Source: Jiangella mangrovi (GTDB lineage Bacteria; Actinomycetota; Actinomycetes; Jiangellales; Jiangellaceae). Taken from it: a DNA stretch of 64,000 nt. Of the stretch, positions 57,790-64,000 are shown one piece after another. A program made the position numbers and the translations under genes. The notes beneath the pieces were generated by a model. The model did not search any database, was not told the origin of the DNA, and saw only the letters and a program-made list of their open reading frames with translations. The stretch is taken from positions 4,030,001 to 4,094,000 of the forward strand of contig NZ_JACHMM010000001.1 in NCBI RefSeq assembly GCF_014204975.1, read 5' to 3'. Position 1 is the stretch's first letter, and the number at the start of each line of letters is the position of its first letter.

Positions 57790-58500
57790 CTACTCGGCCG
57801 CGTCGCCCGCTCCCCCGCCGACGACGGCGTCGGTGCGGCTCGCGCGGCGCTTGCGGCGGGCCGGCGACCGGAGGAACCCCAGGTCGCCGCCGAGGTCGTT
57901 CATGCGCAGGACGAACGGACGGCGCTCGGTGTACGACACGACCGACACCGAGCACGGGTCGATGACGAGGCGCTGGAACTGGTCGAGGTGCATCCCCAGC
58001 GCGTCGGCCAGGACCGCCTTGATGACGTCGGCGTGCGAGACCGCGAACCAGACCGCGCCCGGGCCGTGCCGGTCGGCCAGCTCGGCGTCGCGGCGGCGGA
58101 CGGCGTCGACGGCGCGCTGCTGGACGGCGCGCATCGCCTCGCCACCCGGGAAGACGACGCCGGACGGGTGCTCCTGGACGACCTTCCAGAGTTTCTCGCG
58201 GCGCAGGTCGGCCAGCGGCTTGCCGGTCCAGTCGCCGTAGTCGCACTCGACGAGGCCGTCGTCGGTGATGACGTGCGTTGCGGGTTCGCGACCAGCCGCG
58301 ATGGCCGACGCGGTCTGCATACACCGCTCCAGCGGGCTGCTGACGAGGGCGGCCGGCTCGACCCGCGCGAGCCGCTCGGCCAGCGCCGCGGCGCCCGCGA
58401 TCCCGGCGTCGTCGAGCCCGACCCCGGGGCTGCGACCGGCCAGCACCCCGGAGACGTTGGCGGTGGTCCGGCCGTGGCGCACCAAGACGACTGTCGGCAA
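57790..58500 (-). CDS. MSMEG_4193-family phosphomutase-like protein
   Basis: The 236-residue protein starts LPTVVLVRHGRTTANVSG at TTG 58500 with a GAAGGAG site. The histidine phosphatase motif RHGRT and the second catalytic His in FAVSHADVIKAVLAD are present. The MSMEG_4193 family is proposed to be linked to F420 metabolism from its distribution, but this is unproven. It belongs to the mshC-neighbour cluster. Confidence 0.9.
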   Translation of the reverse strand: MPTVVLVRHGRTTANVSGVLAGRSPGVGLDDAGIAGAAALAERLARVEPAALVSSPLERCMQTASAIAAGREPATHVITDDGLVECDYGDWTGKPLADLRREKLWKVVQEHPSGVVFPGGEAMRAVQQRAVDAVRRRDAELADRHGPGAVWFAVSHADVIKAVLADALGMHLDQFQRLVIDPCSVSVVSYTERRPFVLRMNDLGGDLGFLRSPARRKRRASRTDAVVGGGAGDAAE

Positions 58501-58728
58501 TGCCTGCTCCTTCGTGTCCTGGTCCGAGCCTACGGAACCTGAGAATCCGGTGAACATCTGGCCGCTTTGTTCCGATTCATGGTGGTCGAGACTTACATTG
58601 ACTCTGCCTAGAGGGTCGCGCGCGTCCCCGAAATGGGCTATCAAGGCTTCAGACAAACGTCTTCGTCGCCGGGACCGTTCGGCCCATGGGGCCTCAGCGC
58701 GTCGGGCACGGGAGGAGACCAGACGCGG

Positions 58729-60084
58729 ATGCGGTGCCTCAGACGTCGCCACCTGGCGGCCATCGCGGCCACGGCCGGGCTGGCGCTGGCCGCCGGCGTG
58801 CCCGCTGGTGTGCCCGCCGGCGCCGAGCCCGCGACACCGCCGCCGGCCACGCAGCCGCCGGTCCACCCGCCCACCGAGGGCGCGCCCACCGGGACGCCCG
58901 ACGTGCCGCCGGGCACCGTCCCGCCGCCGCCGGTCGAGGCGCCACCGACGACGTCGGACCCCGACGAGGCGTACAACCAGGGTCTCGAGGGCGCCCAGAC
59001 GGTCGCCGTCGCCGAGGCGCAGCGGCTGCTGGCGCAGGTCATGGCCGACCTCGGCGCAGCGCAGCAGGTGTTCGCCGAGGCCTCCGCAGCCGCCGACGAC
59101 GCCCGCGCCAACGACGTCCACGCGCGCCAGCAGCTCGAGATCGCCACCCAGGCCGTCGCCCGCACACAGCGCGAGATCGACGACCTCGACGCGCAGACCG
59201 AGGCGACCCGCAACACCATCGGCACCATCGCCCGCGAGGCGTACCAGGGCAACAACCTCGCCGCGCTCGGCGTGGTGCTGGGTGCCGAGACGCCCGACGA
59301 CCTCGCCGCGCGCTACATGGGCATGCGCACGCTGCTGCGCACGGCCGACGGCGCCCTCGGCGAGATGGCCGCCACGCAGGCCGAGCTCTCCAATGCCCAC
59401 GCCCGCCTCGAGGGTCAGCGGCTGCAGCGCGAGCAGCTCGCCGACCAGGCCGGTCTGTCGCTCGCCGCGCTCGAGACCTCCGAGGCGGCGGCGCTCGCGG
59501 CCCGGCAGGTCGTCGACAACACGCAGACCCTGGTCGACGCCGCGCTGCAGTCCGCCGCCGACGCCCGGCTGCAGGACTACCAGCGCTACATGGAGCTGCT
59601 GCAGCAGTCGACCGAGGTCGACGACCTGCTGGCCACGGTGAACTACGGCCCCGGCTACGGCACCGGCACGTTCATCCGCCCCGGCACCGGCCCGACGACG
59701 TCGGAGTACGGCCCGCGCCTGCACCCGATCCTCGGCTACGTGAAGATCCACACCGGCCTCGACTTCGGCCGCGGCGACGGACGCATCTACGCCGCCGACG
59801 CCGGCACCGTCATCGAGGCGCGCTGGAACAACGCCTACGGCAACATGGTCATCGTCGACCACGGCGTGGTGGGCGGCCAGCGGCTCACCACCATGTACGC
59901 GCACCAGGCCGACCTCATGGTCGTGCCGGGTCAGCGGGTCGAGAAGGGCCAGTACATCGGCAACATCGGCTCGACGGGTTACTCCACCGGCCCGCACCTG
60001 CACTTCGAGGTCCGCCTCGACGGCCAGCACACCGACCCGTGGCCGTGGGTCGCCAGCGCCCCGCTCCCCGGCGGCGCCTCCTAG
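58729..60084 (+). CDS. Secreted M23-family peptidoglycan peptidase
   Basis: The 451-residue protein has a signal peptide (RHLAAIAATAGLALAAGVPAG), a proline-rich linker, two long coiled-coil segments (about residues 90-310) and a C-terminal M23 domain. The metal ligands are visible in HTGLDFGRG, the MYAHQADL segment and GPHLHFEV. It should cut peptidoglycan cross-links outside the membrane, with the coiled coil as a regulator. The ATG at 58729 follows GGGAGGAG; an upstream ATG (58633) would put extra residues before the signal peptide. The 228-bp divergent gap shows no riboswitch I recognise. Confidence 0.92.
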   Translation: MRCLRRRHLAAIAATAGLALAAGVPAGVPAGAEPATPPPATQPPVHPPTEGAPTGTPDVPPGTVPPPPVEAPPTTSDPDEAYNQGLEGAQTVAVAEAQRLLAQVMADLGAAQQVFAEASAAADDARANDVHARQQLEIATQAVARTQREIDDLDAQTEATRNTIGTIAREAYQGNNLAALGVVLGAETPDDLAARYMGMRTLLRTADGALGEMAATQAELSNAHARLEGQRLQREQLADQAGLSLAALETSEAAALAARQVVDNTQTLVDAALQSAADARLQDYQRYMELLQQSTEVDDLLATVNYGPGYGTGTFIRPGTGPTTSEYGPRLHPILGYVKIHTGLDFGRGDGRIYAADAGTVIEARWNNAYGNMVIVDHGVVGGQRLTTMYAHQADLMVVPGQRVEKGQYIGNIGSTGYSTGPHLHFEVRLDGQHTDPWPWVASAPLPGGAS

Positions 60085-60103
60085 CCCCGGGGCTCCGCGT
60101 CCA

Positions 60104-60311
60104 GGATGGTTGAGGGATGACTGTCGCCCAGGCAACACCGATCCCTCAACCATGAACGTGTCCGGGCGATGGTTGGCGGATTACTGGCGCCCTGACCCCA
60201 CCAATCCGCCAACCATCCCGGGCTCCGGGCGGCGGTGACGAAGGCTCGCGGGCCGGGTCTCGGATGGTTGAGGGATGACTGTCGCCCAGGCAACACCGAT
60301 CCCTCAACCAT
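60104..60311. repeat. Three tandem hairpins, two identical and one with changed but matching arms
   Basis: Units 1 (60106-60153) and 3 (60264-60311) have perfect 13-bp arms ATGGTTGAGGGAT and a 22-base loop, and 52 bp around them are identical. Unit 2 (60168-60217) has 15-bp perfect arms GATGGTTGGCGGATT and a different loop. The arms differ from unit 1 at positions that remain paired in both. They fill the gap between the convergent M23 and phosphotransferase genes. No T-runs follow. Confidence 0.8.
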
Positions 60312-60361
60312 GAGCTCGCGGACCGTGCCCCGGATGGGCGAGTCAACTCACGAACACCGCG

Positions 60362-61246
60362 TCAGACGACGCCGGCGTCGGCGAGCACGCGGTCCAGGGC
60401 GTTGCGACCGGCCGGTCCCCAGGTCGGCTTACCGCCGGGCAGCCCCTGGTCACCGGCCCGGCCGACGCCGATCAGGCCGAGTGAGGCGCGCACGGCCCAA
60501 CCGCGCGCCCGCCGGATCGTGGCGTCGTCGGCGCCGCCGTAGGCCTCGAAGAACCGCGCGGCAGACCCCGCGGGCAGCAGCGTCCACGCCGCGGCCAGGT
60601 CCGTGGCCGGGTCGCCGGCACAGAGCTCACCGAAGTCGATCACCCCGGCCAGCATCCCGCCGTCGACGGTGACGTTCGCCGGGTGCAGGTCCCCGTGCAG
60701 CCAGGTCCGCGGGCCTGCCCAGGCGGGCGCCGTCACGGCGTCCTCCCATACGGCGAGGGCCGCCTCGGCCAGGGACGGCGGCAGCAGCGCCGGGAGGCCC
60801 TGCTCGACCCCGTCGGCGACCACCGCCAGAGGGACGCCGCGCTCCGGGTTCGACGGCGCCTCCGAGGGCGCCGGCCCGTGCAGGGCGCGCAGGAACCCGG
60901 CCAACGCCTCGGCCGCGTCGTCGCCGCGGGTGACGGGGGCACGGTCGGCGGGCTCGCCGTCGACCCAGGTCGTGACGGTCCAGGGCTGCGGGAAGCGCGC
61001 GGACGGCTCCCCCAGCCGCAGTGGCACTGGGACGGGCAGCGGCAGCCGCGGGGCGAGCTCCGGCACCCACCGGTACTCCTTGCGCAGCAGCGACGGCGCG
61101 CGCTCGGTGCACGGGACGCGTACGGCCAGGGTGTCACCGAGGCGCCAGAGCTCGTTGTCCCAGCCCTTCGCCGCCGGCCGCAGCGGCAGGTCCGCCAGAT
61201 CGGGGTGCTGCTCGCGCAGCAGCGTCCGCAGCAGGACGCCGTCCAT
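60362..61246 (-). CDS. Aminoglycoside phosphotransferase (APH)-family kinase
   Basis: The 294-residue protein has the APH motifs TWLHGDLHPANVTVDGG (catalytic HGDLHPAN) and GVIDFGELCAGDPATDLAAAW (metal-binding DFG-like). Family members phosphorylate antibiotics or small metabolites; the substrate cannot be assigned. The ATG at 61246 overlaps the uppP stop (TGATG); an ATG at 61258 is possible but lacks a ribosome site. Confidence 0.9.
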   Translation of the reverse strand: MDGVLLRTLLREQHPDLADLPLRPAAKGWDNELWRLGDTLAVRVPCTERAPSLLRKEYRWVPELAPRLPLPVPVPLRLGEPSARFPQPWTVTTWVDGEPADRAPVTRGDDAAEALAGFLRALHGPAPSEAPSNPERGVPLAVVADGVEQGLPALLPPSLAEAALAVWEDAVTAPAWAGPRTWLHGDLHPANVTVDGGMLAGVIDFGELCAGDPATDLAAAWTLLPAGSAARFFEAYGGADDATIRRARGWAVRASLGLIGVGRAGDQGLPGGKPTWGPAGRNALDRVLADAGVV

Positions 61247-62100
61247 CACGCGCTCCATGTCCCGGTCGCCAGCATCGCGAACGTGAACAGGCCGAGCGCG
61301 ATGCGGTAGATGATGAACGGCGCGAACGACCGCTTCTCCAGCCACGCCATCAGCCAGGCGATGACGCCGAGCCCGACGAGGAACGCGATGACCGTCGCGA
61401 GGATCGTCGGCCCGACGCCGAGGACCGACCCCTCCTCCATGGCGCCCGGCCACTCGAAGATGCCCGACCCGAGCACCGCCGGGATCGCCAGCAGGAACGC
61501 GAACCGGGCCGCCGCCGCGCGGTCGAGTCCGAGGAACAGCCCCATGCTGATCGACGCGCCCGACCGCGACACACCGGGGATCAGCGCCATCGCCTGCGCG
61601 AACCCGATGGCGACGGCGTCGCGATAGTTCAGGTCGGCGACGGTGCGCTCCTTGCGCCCGACGCGGTCGGCGATGCCCAGGATGACGCCGAGCACCACGA
61701 GCGTCGTCGCGATGATCCACAGGGAGCGGAAGTCGTCGCGGATGACGTCCTGCAGCACGTACCCGAGGAGGCCGATGGGGATGGTCCCGATGATCACGAA
61801 CCAGCCCATGCGGGCGTCCTGGGGATCGTAGGTGGCTCGACGGCGCCGCCCGCGGGACTCGCCGCCCCGGCCGTTCGCCAGCGACCGGAACCACGCCGTG
61901 ACGATGCGGCCGATGTCGCGGGCGAAGTAGAGGATGACGGCGGACTCGGTGCCGATCTGCGTGACGGCGGTGAACGCGGCGCCGGGGTCCTCCCAGCCGA
62001 ACAGCTCGGGGTAGATGCGCAGGTGGGCGCTGGACGAGATCGGCAGGAACTCCGTCAGCCCCTGCAGCACGCCCAGGACGGCGGCCTGGAACCACTCCAT
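61246..62100 (-). CDS. uppP: Undecaprenyl-diphosphate phosphatase
   Basis: The 284-residue BacA-type enzyme shows LQGLTEFLPISSSAHL and PGVSRSGASISMGL, the two conserved active-site motifs, and about eight membrane helices. It recycles undecaprenyl pyrophosphate for peptidoglycan synthesis. A charged cytoplasmic loop (RGGESRGRRRRATYDPQDAR) replaces the usual short loop. Confidence 0.95.
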   Translation of the reverse strand: MEWFQAAVLGVLQGLTEFLPISSSAHLRIYPELFGWEDPGAAFTAVTQIGTESAVILYFARDIGRIVTAWFRSLANGRGGESRGRRRRATYDPQDARMGWFVIIGTIPIGLLGYVLQDVIRDDFRSLWIIATTLVVLGVILGIADRVGRKERTVADLNYRDAVAIGFAQAMALIPGVSRSGASISMGLFLGLDRAAAARFAFLLAIPAVLGSGIFEWPGAMEEGSVLGVGPTILATVIAFLVGLGVIAWLMAWLEKRSFAPFIIYRIALGLFTFAMLATGTWSA

Positions 62101-62130
62101 GTGATGCGTCGACTCCCCTGAGAGACGTGG

Positions 62131-63180
62131 TCAGGTTGCCAGGCCGGCGGCGTCGAGCGCCTCGGCGACGGTGCGCAGCGCGGCGATGCGCTCTTCGAGC
62201 GGCCCTGCGTGCACCGCCACGGACAACGTCGTCACCCCGGACTCAGCGTAGGCGTGCAGACGGTCGCGGATGCGCTCGGGCGGCCCGATGAGCGCCGTGC
62301 GGTCGACGAACTCGAGCGGGACGGCGGCAGCGGCCTCGCGGTGCTTGCGCTCGAGGAAGAGGTCCTGGACGGTGCGCGCGGCGTCGCCGAAGCCCATGCG
62401 GACGGCGAGGGCGTTGTAGAAGTTCTGCTGCCTGCTGCCCATGCCGCCGAGGTACAGCGCGGAGTAGGCCCGGACGGGGGCCGCGCAGGCTTCGAGGTCG
62501 GCGCCGACCGACACCGGCACCGTCGGGACCACGTCGAATCCGTCCATGGTCCGGCCCGCGGCTGCACGCCCGGCCGCCAGCAGGTCCAGCGACTCGCCCG
62601 AATGCTCCGGCGCGAAGAAGATGCCCAGCCAGCCGTCCGCGATCTCGCCGGTCAGTGTCAGGTTCTTGGGCCCGATGGACGCCAGGTACACCGGGATCGA
62701 CGGCCGCGCGGGGTGCACCGTCAGCTGCAGGGCCTTGCCCGGGCCGTCCGGCAGCGGCAGCCGCCAGTGCTCGCCGTCGTACGCCAGTCGTTGCCGCGAG
62801 AGCGCCAGCCGCACGATGTCGACGTACTCGCGCGTGCGTTCCAGGGGCCGCGAGAACCGGACGCCGTGCCAGCCCTCGGAGACCTGCGGGCCGGACACGC
62901 CCAGCCCCAGCCGGAACCGTCCGCCCGACAGGCTGTCGAGCGTGGCCGCCGTCATGGCCGTCGCCGCCGGGGTGCGGGCCGGGATCTGCATGACGGCGCT
63001 GCCGACGTCGACGCGGGACGTCTGCGCGGCGACCCAGGCGAGCACCGTCGGCGCGTCGGACCCGTAGGCCTCGGCGGCCCACACGACGGAGTAGCCGAGC
63101 TCGTCGGCCTCCCTGGCCAGAGCCAGGTTCAGGTGGTTGTCGCCACCGCCCCAGTAGCCCAGGTTGAGCCCGAGCCGCAT
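62131..63180 (-). CDS. F420-dependent LLM-class oxidoreductase
   Basis: The 349-residue protein starts MRLGLNLGYWGGGDNHLNLA. Its TIM barrel (LGYSVVWAAEAYGSDAPTVL, GRFRLGLGVSGPQVSEGWHG) fits luciferase-like monooxygenases of the F420-dependent group. The substrate is unknown. It lies 30 bp before uppP on the same strand and near the MSMEG_4193 gene, a common actinomycete arrangement. Confidence 0.9.
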   Translation of the reverse strand: MRLGLNLGYWGGGDNHLNLALAREADELGYSVVWAAEAYGSDAPTVLAWVAAQTSRVDVGSAVMQIPARTPAATAMTAATLDSLSGGRFRLGLGVSGPQVSEGWHGVRFSRPLERTREYVDIVRLALSRQRLAYDGEHWRLPLPDGPGKALQLTVHPARPSIPVYLASIGPKNLTLTGEIADGWLGIFFAPEHSGESLDLLAAGRAAAGRTMDGFDVVPTVPVSVGADLEACAAPVRAYSALYLGGMGSRQQNFYNALAVRMGFGDAARTVQDLFLERKHREAAAAVPLEFVDRTALIGPPERIRDRLHAYAESGVTTLSVAVHAGPLEERIAALRTVAEALDAAGLAT

Positions 63181-63267
63181 GCGTCACCTCCCGCGAGACA
63201 CTCCGGGGGACTCTACCTGTCGGCGGTCCTCGCCCCGAGTCCGTGCCCCACCCGGTAGCCTCGCCGC

Positions 63268-64000
63268 GTGGAACAGCGACGACTCGGTGGAAGCGGGCTG
63301 TACGTCTCGCGCCTGGCGCTCGGCACCATGACGTGGGGGCGCGACACCGACCAGCACGACGCGCGGGAGCAGCTGAAGCTGTTCGCCGACGCGGGCGGCA
63401 CACTGGTCGACACGGCCGCGTCCTACGGCAACGGCGAGAGCGAGAAGCTCATCGGCGCCTTGCTCGACAGCGCGGTCCCGCGCGACAGCCTGCTCATCGC
63501 CACCAAGGCAGGCACCTCGCGGCCGGCCGGGCAGCGCGTCGTCGACGTGTCCCGCAAGGGCCTGCTCGACCAGCTCGACGACTCCCTCGACCGCCTCGAC
63601 CTCGACTACGTCGACCTCTGGCAGGTGCACACCTGGAGCGACGCGGCGCCCATGGATGAGACGCTCGGGGCGCTGGAGCACGCCGTCACCTCCGGCCGGG
63701 CCCGCTACGCCGGCGTGTCCAACTACACCGGCTGGCAGACCGCCGCTGCCGCCGTCCACCAGCGTGCGGTCGCGGGCGCTCAGGCGCCGCTGGTCTCCAC
63801 CCAGGTCGAGTACTCACTGCTCGAGCGCGGTGTCGAGCGCGAGGTGCTGCCCGCGGCCTCGCGGCTCGGGCTCGGCGTGCTGGCGTGGTCGCCGCTGGGA
63901 CGCGGCGTGCTGACCGGCAAGTACCGCACCGGCACGCCGGCGAACTCCCGCGCCGCGACGACGCACTTCGCGTCGTTCGTGGACAAGTATCTGGACGGCC
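63268..64000 (+). CDS. Aldo/keto reductase, N-terminal part (cut by window edge)
   Basis: The frame starts VEQRRLGGSGLYVSRLALGT at GTG 63268 and runs to the edge (244 residues). Aldo/keto reductase motifs are GGTLVDTAASYGNGESEKL (catalytic Asp and Tyr), IATKAG (Lys) and DLWQVHTW (His). It uses NADPH to reduce carbonyls. The NADPH-binding C-terminal loops are outside the window. It is divergent from the LLM gene over 87 bp. Confidence 0.9.
   Translation, partial: MEQRRLGGSGLYVSRLALGTMTWGRDTDQHDAREQLKLFADAGGTLVDTAASYGNGESEKLIGALLDSAVPRDSLLIATKAGTSRPAGQRVVDVSRKGLLDQLDDSLDRLDLDYVDLWQVHTWSDAAPMDETLGALEHAVTSGRARYAGVSNYTGWQTAAAAVHQRAVAGAQAPLVSTQVEYSLLERGVEREVLPAASRLGLGVLAWSPLGRGVLTGKYRTGTPANSRAATTHFASFVDKYLDG

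Noticed and set aside
58501-58728. Possible ydaO (cyclic di-AMP) riboswitch before the M23 peptidase gene
   Set aside because: Such riboswitches are frequent before cell-wall hydrolases, but the conserved cores are not visible here.
60104-60311. Possible CRISPR array from repeated units
   Set aside because: Only three units, each a long palindrome, with unequal loops and no spacers of constant length, and no cas genes nearby.

Overview
This is a very G+C-rich chromosomal segment from an actinomycete. It carries a complete Pup-proteasome system (dop, pup, prcB, prcA, pafA and the ARC/Mpa ATPase), the PafB/PafC regulators followed by tatA, tatC and a HelY-type helicase, and the mycothiol gene mshC. 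An F420-type luciferase-like oxidoreductase, many GTG and TTG starts, and many ATGA/GTGA gene overlaps fit the same picture. The gene content would suit Jiangellales, Propionibacteriales or similar orders. I cannot fix the genus from sequence alone.

Layout. Positions 1-5.3 kb hold a truncated M24 peptidase, a GPP34 protein, a class E sortase, an MMPL transporter and a FEN-like 5'-3' exonuclease. Positions 5.4-9.3 kb form a likely regulon: an MFS transporter, an FAD oxidoreductase and an ECF41-type sigma factor, with nearly the same 35-bp promoter-like block before the transporter and the oxidoreductase. Positions 9.4-10.6 kb hold a small lipoprotein and a DUF385-hemerythrin fusion without a standard start codon. 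From 10.9 to 19.1 kb a long leftward operon runs pafB-pafC-small membrane protein-tatA-tatC-diacylglycerol kinase-helY-epimerase. Next come a DUF3866 protein, an ECF sigma factor with a membrane partner, and two FKBP proteins. The pupylation and proteasome block runs from 23.6 to 32.0 kb and ends with trmI (32.1-33.1 kb); a GNAT and a Gfo/Idh gene lie inside it.

Positions 33.5-42.0 kb carry an M50 protease with CBS domains, a RecB-like nuclease, a PadR/HAAS pair, and a NarL-type two-component system upstream of a MacB-like ABC exporter. Positions 42.1-47.8 kb are a full oligopeptide ABC importer operon preceded by a strong operator palindrome. Positions 48-64 kb hold a HAD phosphatase, a cysteine-less HesB-like protein, metH, a PAC2 protein, mshC, the SCO1664, DUF3090 and MSMEG_4193 families, an M23 peptidase, a phosphotransferase, uppP, an LLM oxidoreductase and a truncated aldo/keto reductase.

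The most unusual part is a set of palindromic intergenic elements. The best is a unit at 53912-55153: two perfect 55-bp inverted repeats, each carrying an internal palindrome, enclose one gene coding for an AbiEi-type winged helix joined to a PD-(D/E)XK-like nuclease domain. It sits between the PAC2 gene and mshC and supplies the mshC stop codon. A solo relative of the repeat lies at 33.2 kb. Other hairpin clusters lie at 10.6, 33.4, 49.3 and 60.1 kb. The layout resembles a REPtron (a nuclease-like gene between inverted palindromes), but the protein is not a RAYT. I saw no rRNA, tRNA, CRISPR array, phage or classical insertion sequence.
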